64,000 nt of DNA. It comes from Dawidia cretensis (GTDB lineage: Bacteria; Bacteroidota; Bacteroidia; Cytophagales; Cyclobacteriaceae). The stretch spans positions 103,645 through 167,644 of the forward strand of contig NZ_JAHESE010000012.1 of assembly GCF_018598175.1 (NCBI RefSeq). Direction: 5' to 3'. Below, piece by piece: positions 51,554-60,705 of the stretch. Numbering within the stretch: position 1 is the stretch's first letter; the number at the start of each line of letters is the position of its first letter. The position numbers and the translations under genes were made by a program. The notes beneath the pieces are model-generated. The model was not told the DNA's origin. It did no database searches and saw only the letters and a program-made list of their open reading frames with translations.

Positions 51554-54364
51554 ATGGCCGATTACAGTAAAGACGAGATCAAACGCATCGAGCAGAAATG
51601 GCAGGAGACGTGGGCAAAAACCGGGGCTTACAAAGTCTCGAACGACACTTCCAAGCCCAAGTACTATGTGTTGGACATGTTCCCCTACCCTTCGGGCGCG
51701 GGTCTTCACGTGGGGCACCCGCTCGGCTACATTGCTTCGGATATTGTCTCGCGCTACAAGCGCATTCAGGGCTTCAATGTGTTGCACCCGATGGGCTTTG
51801 ACGCATTTGGTCTTCCGGCCGAACAATATGCCATCCAGACCGGGCAACACCCGGCGGTAACGACGGCCAAAAACATCGAGACCTACAAACGCCAGCTGCG
51901 CCAAATCGGTTTTTCATATGACTGGGACCGCGAAGTTCAAACTTCCGACCCCGCGTATTATCAGTGGACGCAGTGGATCTTTATGCAGCTGTTCAACAGC
52001 TGGTATAACAAAAAGTCGCGCACGGTGCATGGCCAACCGGCACCGGACGGCGCTGCCGAACCGATCGAGACGCTGATTGCTGCCTTTGAGAAACAAGGCA
52101 ATCAGGGTATTGAAGCGGTATGCGACGACCATGCGCAGCCCTTCACCGCGGCACAGTGGAAAGGGTGGGATGCCCGGGAAAAAGAAAATGTTTTACAACA
52201 ATATCGCATCGCCTATCTGAGCGAGACGATGGTGAACTGGTGCGCGGCGCTGGGCACTGTATTGTCGAACGACGAGATCAAAGACGGTGTGTCCGAACGT
52301 GGGGGCTACCCGGTGGAGCGCATCAAGATGATGCAGTGGAGCATGCGGATCACGGCCTATGCCGAGCGCTTGCTGAAGGGACTGGACACCATTGACTGGC
52401 CCGAGCCCGTACGGGAAATGCAGCGCAACTGGATTGGTAAGTCGACGGGCTGCGAGCTCGACTTCCCGGTGGCCGGCTCCGACGAGACCATCCGTGTGTT
52501 TACAACACGCATCGATACCATTTACGGCGTGAGCTTTATGGTGATTGCGCCGGAGCACGAGCTGGTCGAAAAGATCACCACGGCTGAGCAACGTGCAGAG
52601 GTAAACAAATATGTAGAGGTAGCGAAGAACCGCAGTGAGCGCGACCGCATGAGTGAGGTCAAGCGCATCTCCGGCGCCTTTACCGGCGCGTATGTGATCA
52701 ATCCGTTTAACCAGGCTAAAGTGCCTGTGTGGATCGCCGACTATGTACTGGCGGGGTATGGTACCGGCGCGGTCATGGCGGTGCCGTCGAGTGACACACG
52801 CGACTACGCTTTTGCCAAACACTTCAACCTTCCGATCGTTGACGTGCTGGAGGGCCCGACCAGCGATATTACAAAAGACAACTTCGACCCCAAGTCGGGC
52901 AAGATGATCAACTCTGATTTTCTGAACGGCTTGCCGTGGAACCAGGCGATCGAGAAGGCGCTGCAGAAAGTAGAGACGCAGGGCATTGGTGTGCGCAAGA
53001 TCAATTTCCGCATGCGCGACGCGATCTTCGGTCGCCAGCGTTATTGGGGTGAGCCGTTCCCGGTATATTTCGAAGACGGTATACCCAAGCTGGTCGCGGA
53101 AAAAGATCTGCCCGTGACGTTGCCCGAGATCGATGCCTATAAGCCGACAGAGACGGGCGAGCCGCCGCTGGGTCGCGCGAAGGACTGGAACTATAATGGC
53201 TTCTCCTACGAGCTGACGACCATGCCCGGTTGGGCGGGATCGAGCTGGTACTGGTTCCGGTATATGGATCCTCAAAACAACCAGGCTTTTGCCAGCAAGG
53301 AAGCGATTGACTATTGGCAGGATGTGGACTTGTATATGGGCGGCTCCGAGCATGCTACAGGACATTTACTGTATTCACGCTTCTGGTGTAAAGTATTGAA
53401 AGACCTGGGCTATGTGAAGTCGGAAGAACCTTTCCGCAAGCTGATCAACCAGGGACATATACAGGGTGTTTCGAAGCTGGCGTACCGGATCAATGGCACG
53501 AACAAGTTTGTTTCCTATAATCTGCGCAAGCAATATGAAGTAACGCCCTTGCACGTCGATGTAACGTTTGTCGACGGCGATGTGCTGGATATTGAGAAAT
53601 TCAAGCACTGGCGTGACGATTTGAAAGACATCGAGCTGATCCTGGAGAACGGTAAGTATCTCTGCGGCTCGGAGGTAGACAAGATGTCAAAGCGTTACTA
53701 CAACGTGGTGAATCCGGACGACATCGTCAGCGGCTACGGTGCGGATACACTGCGCATGTACGAGATGTTTCTCGGTCCGCTGGAGCTGTCGAAGCCGTGG
53801 AACACGGCCGGCATCGATGGCGTCTATAAATTCCTGCGCCGTTTCTGGAACCTCTTCCATGATCAGCAAGGCAATGTCGCGGTGAGTGAAGAAGAACCTA
53901 CACGCGACGAGCTGAAGGTGGTTCACAAAACCTTGAAGAAGGTTGCCGAAGACATCGAGCGTTTTTCATTCAATACCTCGGTGAGCGAGTTTATGATCTG
54001 CAGCAACGAGCTGAGCGCGCTGAAGTGTAACAAGCGCGGTGCGCTGGAACCGCTCGTCATTGCGTTGTCGCCGTTTGCTCCGCACATTACCGAAGAGCTG
54101 TGGAGCAAGCTGGGGCATACGGAATCGATCCTGCAGACCACGTACCCGAAGGTGGACGAACAATACCTGACCGAAAGCTCGTTCGAGTATCCTATTTCGA
54201 TCAACGGCAAGGTGCGGGTGAAGATGAACTTTGCGCTGGACGTGCCCACGGGTGAAATGGAGAAGGTAGTGATGGCGTCAGAGGCGGTGCTGAAATGGAC
54301 AGAAGGCAAGACTCCGAAAAAGGTCATCATCGTGCCGGGTCGGATCGTGAACATTGTGGTTTAG
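51554..54364 (+). CDS. leuS: Leucyl-tRNA synthetase
   Basis: A 936-aa class I synthetase that charges tRNA-Leu. The HIGH-type motif is GLHVGHPLGY near residue 47, an editing domain follows (TTRIDTIYGVSFMVIAPEHEL), and KMSKRYYNVV near residue 715 is the KMSKS-type loop. The ATG at 51554 (MADYSKDEIKRIEQKWQ) is the conserved start; an in-frame TTG at 51530 would begin within the promoter leader. The gene is followed 48 bases later by fabH, probably a separate unit. Confidence 0.97.
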   Translation: MADYSKDEIKRIEQKWQETWAKTGAYKVSNDTSKPKYYVLDMFPYPSGAGLHVGHPLGYIASDIVSRYKRIQGFNVLHPMGFDAFGLPAEQYAIQTGQHPAVTTAKNIETYKRQLRQIGFSYDWDREVQTSDPAYYQWTQWIFMQLFNSWYNKKSRTVHGQPAPDGAAEPIETLIAAFEKQGNQGIEAVCDDHAQPFTAAQWKGWDAREKENVLQQYRIAYLSETMVNWCAALGTVLSNDEIKDGVSERGGYPVERIKMMQWSMRITAYAERLLKGLDTIDWPEPVREMQRNWIGKSTGCELDFPVAGSDETIRVFTTRIDTIYGVSFMVIAPEHELVEKITTAEQRAEVNKYVEVAKNRSERDRMSEVKRISGAFTGAYVINPFNQAKVPVWIADYVLAGYGTGAVMAVPSSDTRDYAFAKHFNLPIVDVLEGPTSDITKDNFDPKSGKMINSDFLNGLPWNQAIEKALQKVETQGIGVRKINFRMRDAIFGRQRYWGEPFPVYFEDGIPKLVAEKDLPVTLPEIDAYKPTETGEPPLGRAKDWNYNGFSYELTTMPGWAGSSWYWFRYMDPQNNQAFASKEAIDYWQDVDLYMGGSEHATGHLLYSRFWCKVLKDLGYVKSEEPFRKLINQGHIQGVSKLAYRINGTNKFVSYNLRKQYEVTPLHVDVTFVDGDVLDIEKFKHWRDDLKDIELILENGKYLCGSEVDKMSKRYYNVVNPDDIVSGYGADTLRMYEMFLGPLELSKPWNTAGIDGVYKFLRRFWNLFHDQQGNVAVSEEEPTRDELKVVHKTLKKVAEDIERFSFNTSVSEFMICSNELSALKCNKRGALEPLVIALSPFAPHITEELWSKLGHTESILQTTYPKVDEQYLTESSFEYPISINGKVRVKMNFALDVPTGEMEKVVMASEAVLKWTEGKTPKKVIIVPGRIVNIVV

Positions 54365-54412
54365 TAAAAAAGCCACGACATTTCCCTATTTTTATAGTTA
54401 AAATTCAATCGA

Positions 54413-55414
54413 ATGCGCTACTCCAGGATCATAGGTTTGGGGCACCACGTGCCGGACAAGGTCATTACGAATGATTACCTGTCTACTGTCATGGACACCA
54501 ACGACGCCTGGATTGTCGAGCGGACGGGGATCCACGAGCGGCGGTGGGTGGACCCTGCGCAAGACACCGTGGCGAACATGGCCGCCAAGGCTACGCGCAT
54601 GGCGCTGGAGCGTGCCAGGCTGAAAGAGACGGACATCGACTTTATCGTCTTTGCCACGATCACACCCGATTACTTTTTCCCAGGGTCGGGCGTGTTGCTG
54701 CAACGTGAGCTGGGCCTGGACGGAAGAATTGCCGCGCTGGACATACGCAACGCCTGTTCGGGCTTCATTTATGCCGTGTCGATCGCCGATCAGTTCATCA
54801 AGAGCGGCATGTATAAAAATGTGCTGGTCGTAGGCGCCGAGATCCAATCAACAGCCCTGGACATCTCTACCCGCGGGCGCAATACCGCGGTGATCTTCGG
54901 CGACGGTGCGGGCGCCGTAATTTTACAGGCATCGGACAAACCCGGCGTGCTTTCTACTCATTTGCATTCCGACGGCCGCTTTGCGGAAGAGCTATACATC
55001 AAAGATCCGGGCAGCAGCAGACCCCACTCGGAACGTCAGCCAGACCAGATCCTGGACACCACTACATTTAAGGTGGTGATGAACGGCAACCAGGTGTTTA
55101 AACACGCGGTAGTGCGTTTTATGGAAGTGATCCAGGAGGCGCTGGAGGCCAACAGCCTGCGCAAAGAAGATATTAACCTCCTGGTGCCGCACCAGGCCAA
55201 CCTGCGCATCAGCCAATACATCCAGGAGAAGCTGGAACTGAGTGACGCGCAGGTGTACAACAACATTATGCGCTACGGCAATACTACTGCCGCGTCCATC
55301 CCGATTGCGTTGAGCGAGGCCTGGGCCGAAGGTAAAATCAAAGAAAATGACTTAATTTGTTTAGCTGCGTTTGGCAGCGGCTTTACGTGGGCTTCGGCCC
55401 TGATACGGTGGTAA
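54413..55414 (+). CDS. fabH: Beta-ketoacyl-ACP synthase III
   Basis: A 333-aa condensing enzyme that starts fatty acid synthesis from acyl-CoA and malonyl-ACP. The Cys-His-Asn triad is Cys115 (DIRNACSGFIYAV), His260 (LVPHQANLRIS) and Asn290 (YGNTTAASIP). It is not beside acpP/fabF but fits the same pathway. A 74-aa gene starts 17 bases after it. Confidence 0.95.
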   Translation: MRYSRIIGLGHHVPDKVITNDYLSTVMDTNDAWIVERTGIHERRWVDPAQDTVANMAAKATRMALERARLKETDIDFIVFATITPDYFFPGSGVLLQRELGLDGRIAALDIRNACSGFIYAVSIADQFIKSGMYKNVLVVGAEIQSTALDISTRGRNTAVIFGDGAGAVILQASDKPGVLSTHLHSDGRFAEELYIKDPGSSRPHSERQPDQILDTTTFKVVMNGNQVFKHAVVRFMEVIQEALEANSLRKEDINLLVPHQANLRISQYIQEKLELSDAQVYNNIMRYGNTTAASIPIALSEAWAEGKIKENDLICLAAFGSGFTWASALIRW

Positions 55415-55431
55415 CCCTCTAAACCCCCAGC

Positions 55432-55656
55432 ATGAAGACCTCCTCCTACAACCCCAGTCCTCTTGAAGTCGATTTCGCCAACGCGCTCTACATACTCCAA
55501 AAGGAACTGGAAAAACACCTGCAGGACAACCAGGTGATTCACGTTGAAAGCAACATCCGCCGCGACAACCCGATGGTGAAGTTCAGTCTGCTGGACAAAG
55601 ACGGCGACCCGCACGAGATCGTGCTGCGGATCATCCAGATACCGGATAAGTTCTAA
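55432..55656 (+). CDS. Small conserved hypothetical protein (74 aa)
   Basis: A 74-aa soluble, charged protein that begins MKTSSYNPSPLEVDFANALY, followed by LQKELEKHL, SNIRRDNPMVKFSLLDKDGD and HEIVLRIIQIPDKF. It looks like one helix followed by a beta hairpin. I do not know the family. It lies 17 bases after fabH on the same strand, so it is probably cotranscribed. Confidence 0.75.
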   Translation: MKTSSYNPSPLEVDFANALYILQKELEKHLQDNQVIHVESNIRRDNPMVKFSLLDKDGDPHEIVLRIIQIPDKF

Positions 55657-55767
55657 GGTCAGCACGTCCGGAGGCCGTCTGGCAGGATAGATGGTTTGAC
55701 GACTTTCTGCTTTTTTCTGTAGATTTCGTTTGCATAACCATCACCCTAAACCCAAGGTTACCGAACG

Positions 55768-57078
55768 ATGTCGCTGATCATTATCTTCTTTTGCATCGCC
55801 TTGCTGGTGGTGCTGATCTCGCTGTGCAAGGTCAATGCGTTTCTCTCTTTCCTGATTATTTCCATTCTCGCGGGCTTATTGCTCAAGATGCCTCCCGCGA
55901 TGGTCGCCGGTGCTGTGCAAAAAGGCATTGGCGATATGCTGGGCGGCTTGCTCGTTATTATCGTGGGCGGAGCCATGCTGGGTAAGCTCGTGGCAGAAAG
56001 CGGGGCGGCGCAACAGATCGCTTCGTCGATGGTACGCTTGTTTGGCGAAAAGAACGTGCTGTGGGCGTTGATGGCCACGGGCTTTATGATCGGCATACCG
56101 TTGTTTTACAACGTGGGGTTTATGCTTGTCGTGCCGCTGATCTTCTCTGTTGCCTATCGCTATAAGCTGCCGGCGGTATATATCGGCTTGCCCATGATCG
56201 CTTCGCTGTCGGTTACGCACGGCTTTCTGCCGCCGCACCCCTCGCCTACCGCCCTGGCGGCGCAGTTTAATGCCGACATCAGCACGACCCTGATCTATGG
56301 GATTATCATTGCCATTCCCACGTTGATCCTGGCCGGCCCCGTCTTCGTACGTACCTTACGGAATATCAATCCTCCTTTCAGCAAGATCGCTCACGCCGCG
56401 CCGCTACCGGAAGACAAATTGCCCGGACTCTTTACGAGCATCTTTACCTCGCTGCTACCGGTCATTCTGCTGGGCCTCACATCGCTCATTGCCGCCATCG
56501 AACCTTCTGCCGCGAAGGACCCCGTGGTGGCCTTCATTGCCGATCCTTCCATGGTCATGCTCATTTCACTGGGGGTAGCCACATTCACCCTGGGCCTGGG
56601 CCAAAAGATGACGATGACGCGCATTATGGATGTGTATGGCGATGCCGTTAAAGATGTCGCCATGATCCTGATGATCACGAGCGGCGCGGGGGCGCTCAAA
56701 CAGATTCTGATGGCAAGCGGTGTGAGTGATGAGATTGCCGGAATGCTGGGCGCGCTGGACATTCATCCGCTCGTGTTGGGCTGGGGCATTGCCAGTGTGA
56801 TTCGGGTGTGCGTCGGTTCGGCTACGGTTGCCGGGTTGACCGCTGCTGGCGTGCTCGCCCCCCTGATGGGGACGTTGCATGTCGATCCGAACCTGATGGT
56901 GATCTCGGTCGGTGCCGGTAGCCTGATGTTCTCGCATGTCAACGACACGGGCTTCTGGCTTTTCAAAGAATATTTTAATCTCACGATTCGCGAGACAATC
57001 CGTTCGTGGTCACTCATGGAAACGATTGTTTCTGTGTGCGGACTGATCGGCGTCATGATTTTGCAGGCGATTCTGTAA
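55768..57078 (+). CDS. GntP family permease
   Basis: A 436-aa membrane protein with about twelve helices and the GntP motifs SLSVTHGFLPPHPSPTALA (near residue 151) and SHVNDTGFWLFKEYF near residue 391. The family includes gluconate:H+ symporters and the D-serine transporter DsdX. Substrate cannot be told by sequence. The RidA/D-threonine aldolase/dipeptidase genes lie a short way downstream, which favours a D-amino acid, but the hemolysin-III gene lies between. Confidence 0.92.
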   Translation: MSLIIIFFCIALLVVLISLCKVNAFLSFLIISILAGLLLKMPPAMVAGAVQKGIGDMLGGLLVIIVGGAMLGKLVAESGAAQQIASSMVRLFGEKNVLWALMATGFMIGIPLFYNVGFMLVVPLIFSVAYRYKLPAVYIGLPMIASLSVTHGFLPPHPSPTALAAQFNADISTTLIYGIIIAIPTLILAGPVFVRTLRNINPPFSKIAHAAPLPEDKLPGLFTSIFTSLLPVILLGLTSLIAAIEPSAAKDPVVAFIADPSMVMLISLGVATFTLGLGQKMTMTRIMDVYGDAVKDVAMILMITSGAGALKQILMASGVSDEIAGMLGALDIHPLVLGWGIASVIRVCVGSATVAGLTAAGVLAPLMGTLHVDPNLMVISVGAGSLMFSHVNDTGFWLFKEYFNLTIRETIRSWSLMETIVSVCGLIGVMILQAIL

Positions 57079-57152
57079 TAAATTTGGCGACTGTGTGGAC
57101 TTTTTGCCGCACCGCGGCGTTTGTCCATCATAGACTTAATTTTTGCATCGCC

Positions 57153-57785
57153 ATGAAAGGGATTCAGACGAAAGGAGAGGAAATTGCGAATGCCATTACC
57201 CATGGGCTCGGCGCCGTACTGGCCGCTGTTGCCCTGGTCTTTTTGATCATCGTTGCCGCCGTAAAGGGTACGGCCTGGCACGTGGTGAGCTTTTCCATTT
57301 TTGGCGCCACCCTGCTGCTATTATATATCGCCTCCACCCTGTATCACAGTCTGACACACGACCGGGCCAAGTTTCTGTTCCGGAAGTTTGACCATATGTC
57401 CATCTACCTGCTCATTGCGGGCACCTATACACCGTTCTGTCTCACGGCGCTACATGGCTGGGTTGGCTGGACGATCTTTGGTGTAATCTGGGGCTGTGCC
57501 ATTTTCGGTGTTGTGCTCAAGGCGTTCTATACCGGCAAGAAGGAGATGTTGTCGACCATCCTCTATGTGGTCATGGGTTGGATGGGCATGCTGGCGGTGA
57601 AACCGCTGTACGATACCCTATCGACACAGAGCTTTATTTTCTTATTGCTGGGCGGCGTGTTTTATACCGCGGGCACACTCTTCTTTGTGCGTGACAACAT
57701 TCGATACTTTCACGGCATCTGGCACCTGTTTGTGCTGGCGGGCAGTGCCGCCCACTTCTTTTCGATCGTAGGATTGTTGGTGTGA
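57153..57785 (+). CDS. Hemolysin III / PAQR-type membrane protein
   Basis: A 210-aa inner-membrane protein with seven helices and the family motifs EEIANAITHGLGAVLA near the N-terminus, STLYHSLTHDRAKFLFRKFDH in the middle (with the metal-binding His residues) and FHGIWHLFVLAGSAAHFF near the end. Bacterial members are often called YqfA/hemolysin III, but haemolysis is not proven for most. The upstream in-frame start at 57006 overlaps the permease gene and was rejected in favour of ATG 57153. Confidence 0.92.
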   Translation: MKGIQTKGEEIANAITHGLGAVLAAVALVFLIIVAAVKGTAWHVVSFSIFGATLLLLYIASTLYHSLTHDRAKFLFRKFDHMSIYLLIAGTYTPFCLTALHGWVGWTIFGVIWGCAIFGVVLKAFYTGKKEMLSTILYVVMGWMGMLAVKPLYDTLSTQSFIFLLLGGVFYTAGTLFFVRDNIRYFHGIWHLFVLAGSAAHFFSIVGLLV

Positions 57786-57805
57786 CGGGCGATTGCTTAT
57801 CTTTT

Positions 57806-57820
57806 GCCTGAATTTCAGGC
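57806..57820 (+). repeat. Palindrome overlapping a promoter-like element before ridA
   Basis: GCCTGAA-T-TTCAGGC is a perfect 7+1+7 palindrome. It overlaps the end of a TATCTTTTG sequence (57798-57806), close to the -7 consensus, and lies 16 bases before the ATG of the RidA-like gene. This is a plausible operator for the RidA/aldolase/dipeptidase genes. A short hairpin with terminator function is less likely because the loop would be only three bases. Confidence 0.5.
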
Positions 57821-57836
57821 TTAAAACGATACGCTC

Positions 57837-58331
57837 ATGCAATCACTCACTCCCGACCAGCGCTTTGAGAAGCTGGGTCTAAAACTTCCTCCCGCGCCCA
57901 AACCCATTGGCGTATATAAACCGTTCCTGATCGTTGGCAACATGGCTTATGTATCCGGTCACGGTACGGTGAAAGACGATGGCACCCTCATCATCGGTCG
58001 CATTGGCAAAGACATGACCATGGAAGAAGGCAAGCTCGCCGCCCGGCAAGTGGGCCTCGCCATTCTGGCCACGTTGAAAGCCAACCTCGGCAGCTTCAAT
58101 AAGATCAAGCGTGTGGTGAAAGTATTGGGCATGGTCAACGCGGTGTCGGAGTTTGAGCGCCATCCCTTTGTAATCAACGGCTGCAGCGAATTGTTTGCCT
58201 CGGTATGGGGTGACGAGATGGGCATCGGCGTACGCAGCGCGGTAGGCATGGGCACACTGCCCGACAACATTCCTGTCGAGATCGAAGCGATGTTCGAGCT
58301 TACCAACGACGGCGGCAATGAATTTCGTTGA
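57837..58331 (+). CDS. RidA/YjgF family protein
   Basis: A 164-aa protein of the RidA superfamily, with ISGH-type segment MAYVSGHGTVKDDG, GRIGKDMTMEEGKLAARQ near residue 55 and a C-terminal IPVEIEAMFEL strand. RidA proteins deaminate reactive 2-aminoacrylate and related imines made by PLP enzymes. The Arg that defines active RidA (Arg105 in E. coli numbering) would lie in the GIGVRSAVGMGTLP stretch. Its 3' end overlaps the PLP-aldolase gene by 14 bases, so the two are tightly coupled. Confidence 0.88.
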   Translation: MQSLTPDQRFEKLGLKLPPAPKPIGVYKPFLIVGNMAYVSGHGTVKDDGTLIIGRIGKDMTMEEGKLAARQVGLAILATLKANLGSFNKIKRVVKVLGMVNAVSEFERHPFVINGCSELFASVWGDEMGIGVRSAVGMGTLPDNIPVEIEAMFELTNDGGNEFR

Positions 58332-59430
58332 GTGGTACCCGATCGTGAACGCTGAGACGCTGGATACCCCGGCGTTGGTGATATACCCCGAACGCGTACG
58401 CGAGAATATTCGCATACTGAAGACCCTCGTAGCGAACGTCGACAACTTGCGGCCGCACATGAAAACCAGCAAGTCGCCCGAGGTAACGGCCATGCTCCTG
58501 GAGGCCGGCATTCGCAAGTTTAAATGCGCGACCATTGCCGAGGCCGAAATGCTGGCAACGGCCGGGGCACCCGACGTACTGCTAGCCTACCAACCCGTGG
58601 GACCCAAAGCGGAGCGCCTGGCAACGCTGGTCGCCAGGTTTTCGCAGACGACATTCTCCTGCCTGGTCGACAACCTGACGGCCGGTCAGCATCTCTCCCA
58701 TGTCTTTCAGCGGGCCTCTTTAACCATCAGTCTGTATATTGACCTGAACGTCGGCATGAACCGTACCGGTGTGTTACCGGGGGAAGCCTTCGCTTTATAT
58801 ACCGCTTTGTTGGACCTTCCCGGCATCGTAGTCGCGGGCCTTCACGCGTACGACGGCCATCTGCGCGACACGGACCTGGCGGTGCGCACAGCGAAGTGTA
58901 ACGACGCCTTTGCTGCCGTGGCCGCGCTGCGCGATACCATTATTGGTGAGACAAGCATTACCCCGCGCATCATTGCAGGCGGTACACCCACCTTCCCGAT
59001 ACATGCCCAACGTCCGGATGTAGAATGCAGCCCCGGTACGTTTGTCTATTGGGACAAAGGTTACCAAAGCATTTTACAGGAACAGCCGTTTTTGTTTGCC
59101 GCACTTGTGGTGAGCCGGGTTGTGTCGTTGCCTACCGCCGATACGATTTGCGTCGACCTGGGGCATAAGTCCATCGCCTCGGAGAGCGCCCTGAACAATC
59201 GGGTATATTTTCTGAATGCGCCCGAGCTGGTGCCCGAAGGGCATAGCGAAGAGCACCTGATCTTGCGCGCCGGCGCCGGCCATCGTTACCAGGTGGGCGA
59301 CATTCTGTACGGCGTGCCACACCATATTTGTCCTACAGTAGCATTACACGACCGAGCAGCCATCGTCGAAGACGGACAGTGGAACCAGTTTTGGTATACA
59401 CATGCCCGCGACCGGTACCTGACGGTATAA
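58318..59430 (+). CDS. D-threonine aldolase-like PLP enzyme
   Basis: A 370-aa PLP enzyme of the alanine racemase fold (D-TA family). The PLP-binding Lys49 is in RPHMKTSKSPEV, and the C-terminal metal-binding motif is PHHICPTVALHD. IDLNVGMNRTGV and AGGTPTFP are also typical. The reaction would be cleavage of D-threonine or a related D-3-hydroxyamino acid to glycine plus an aldehyde, or D-serine dehydration. It overlaps the RidA-like gene by 14 bases and precedes the dipeptidase gene by 13. Confidence 0.9.
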   Translation: MNFVEWYPIVNAETLDTPALVIYPERVRENIRILKTLVANVDNLRPHMKTSKSPEVTAMLLEAGIRKFKCATIAEAEMLATAGAPDVLLAYQPVGPKAERLATLVARFSQTTFSCLVDNLTAGQHLSHVFQRASLTISLYIDLNVGMNRTGVLPGEAFALYTALLDLPGIVVAGLHAYDGHLRDTDLAVRTAKCNDAFAAVAALRDTIIGETSITPRIIAGGTPTFPIHAQRPDVECSPGTFVYWDKGYQSILQEQPFLFAALVVSRVVSLPTADTICVDLGHKSIASESALNNRVYFLNAPELVPEGHSEEHLILRAGAGHRYQVGDILYGVPHHICPTVALHDRAAIVEDGQWNQFWYTHARDRYLTV

Positions 59431-59443
59431 AGACACAACACGT

Positions 59444-60514
59444 ATGTTTATCATTGATGCACACCTCGACCTGGCGATGAACGCCATGGAATGGAACCGC
59501 GACTACCGCACACCGATCGACGTGATCCGCGCACGCGAGCAAGGCATGACCGACAAGCCCGATCGCGGCAACGGTGTGGTTTGTTTTCCCGCGCTGCGCA
59601 AGGGCAATATCGGCCTGGTCGTGGCCACGCAGATCGCCCGCTATGTAGCACCCGATAATTCATTGCCGGGGTGGCATTCGCCGGAACAGGCCTGGGCGCA
59701 AACACAAGCCCAGCTGGCCTGGTATAAAGCGATGGAGGAAGCGGGCGAGCTGGTGCAGATCACCGACCTGGCGGGCCTCGACAAACATGTCGCGTGGTGG
59801 AACGACGGTACACCCAACGACAAGAAGCCCATCGGTTACATCCTAAGCCTGGAGGGCGCCGACTCGCTCGTGACGGTACAACACCTGGAGCGTGCCCATG
59901 CGTACGGTCTGCGCGCCGTGGGGCCTGGCCATTACGGTCCGGGACGCTATGCCCAGGGTACGAATGCAACGGGCGGTATAGGCAACGCCGGGCGTGCGCT
60001 GCTCGCCGAAATGGAGCGACTGAATATTATACTCGACGCCACACACCTTTGTGATGACAGCTTCTGGGAAGCGATGGATCACTTTCACGGACACGTCTGG
60101 GCCAGCCACAATAACACCCGCGCCCTGGTAGACCACAACCGCCAGTTCAGCGACGAGCAGCTGCGCGCGCTCATCCGCCGTGGTGCCGTGATCGGCGGTG
60201 TGATGGATACGTGGATGATGGTGCCGGAATGGATCCGCAATGTATCAACGCCGCTGAGCATGGATTGCGGCCTGGAGAAGCTCATCGACCACATGGATCA
60301 TATCTGTCAGCTCGCCGGCAATGCCGATCACATCGCCATTGGCTCGGACCTTGACGGGGCTTTTGGCCGCGAGCAAAGTCCCTACGACATCGAGACGATT
60401 GCCGACCTGCAGAAGCTGCCGGCCTTGCTCGCCAAGCGGGGGTATAGCCAGGCCGACATCGAAAAGATTCTGCACGGCAACTGGCTGCGGTTTTTGCGCA
60501 ATGCCTGGAAGTAA
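59444..60514 (+). CDS. Membrane dipeptidase (peptidase M19)
   Basis: A 356-aa zinc dipeptidase like renal dipeptidase. Metal ligands are His7 and Asp9 (IDAHLDLAMNA), a bridging Glu in ILSLEGADSLV, and histidines in ILDATHLCDD and ASHNNTRAL. The C-terminal motif is GSDLDGAFG. No signal peptide is seen, so it is likely cytoplasmic. Renal-dipeptidase relatives cut dipeptides, including those with a D-residue at the C-terminal side. Its place after RidA and the D-threonine aldolase suggests release of D-amino acids that the aldolase then uses. Confidence 0.9.
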   Translation: MFIIDAHLDLAMNAMEWNRDYRTPIDVIRAREQGMTDKPDRGNGVVCFPALRKGNIGLVVATQIARYVAPDNSLPGWHSPEQAWAQTQAQLAWYKAMEEAGELVQITDLAGLDKHVAWWNDGTPNDKKPIGYILSLEGADSLVTVQHLERAHAYGLRAVGPGHYGPGRYAQGTNATGGIGNAGRALLAEMERLNIILDATHLCDDSFWEAMDHFHGHVWASHNNTRALVDHNRQFSDEQLRALIRRGAVIGGVMDTWMMVPEWIRNVSTPLSMDCGLEKLIDHMDHICQLAGNADHIAIGSDLDGAFGREQSPYDIETIADLQKLPALLAKRGYSQADIEKILHGNWLRFLRNAWK

Positions 60515-60705
60515 AAAAGAGGTAAAAAACCGCGGCGTTATTACGTGTGCAAAATCCACGCAGACAGGCTTTGGAAACGAATTCGGCGGGTTTTGGAAAA
60601 GAAGAAAGAATAACATACATCGGGAATGATTTTAGCGTTTAAATCATGAATTTCCCAAGCTGAAAGATGCCTTGCCAGGCCCATTCTGCGTAGACCGTAT
60701 CGTGC

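Noticed and set aside
52193-53365. 390-codon minus-strand ORF inside leuS
   Set aside because: Antisense shadow of leuS; the plus-strand protein has full synthetase motifs.
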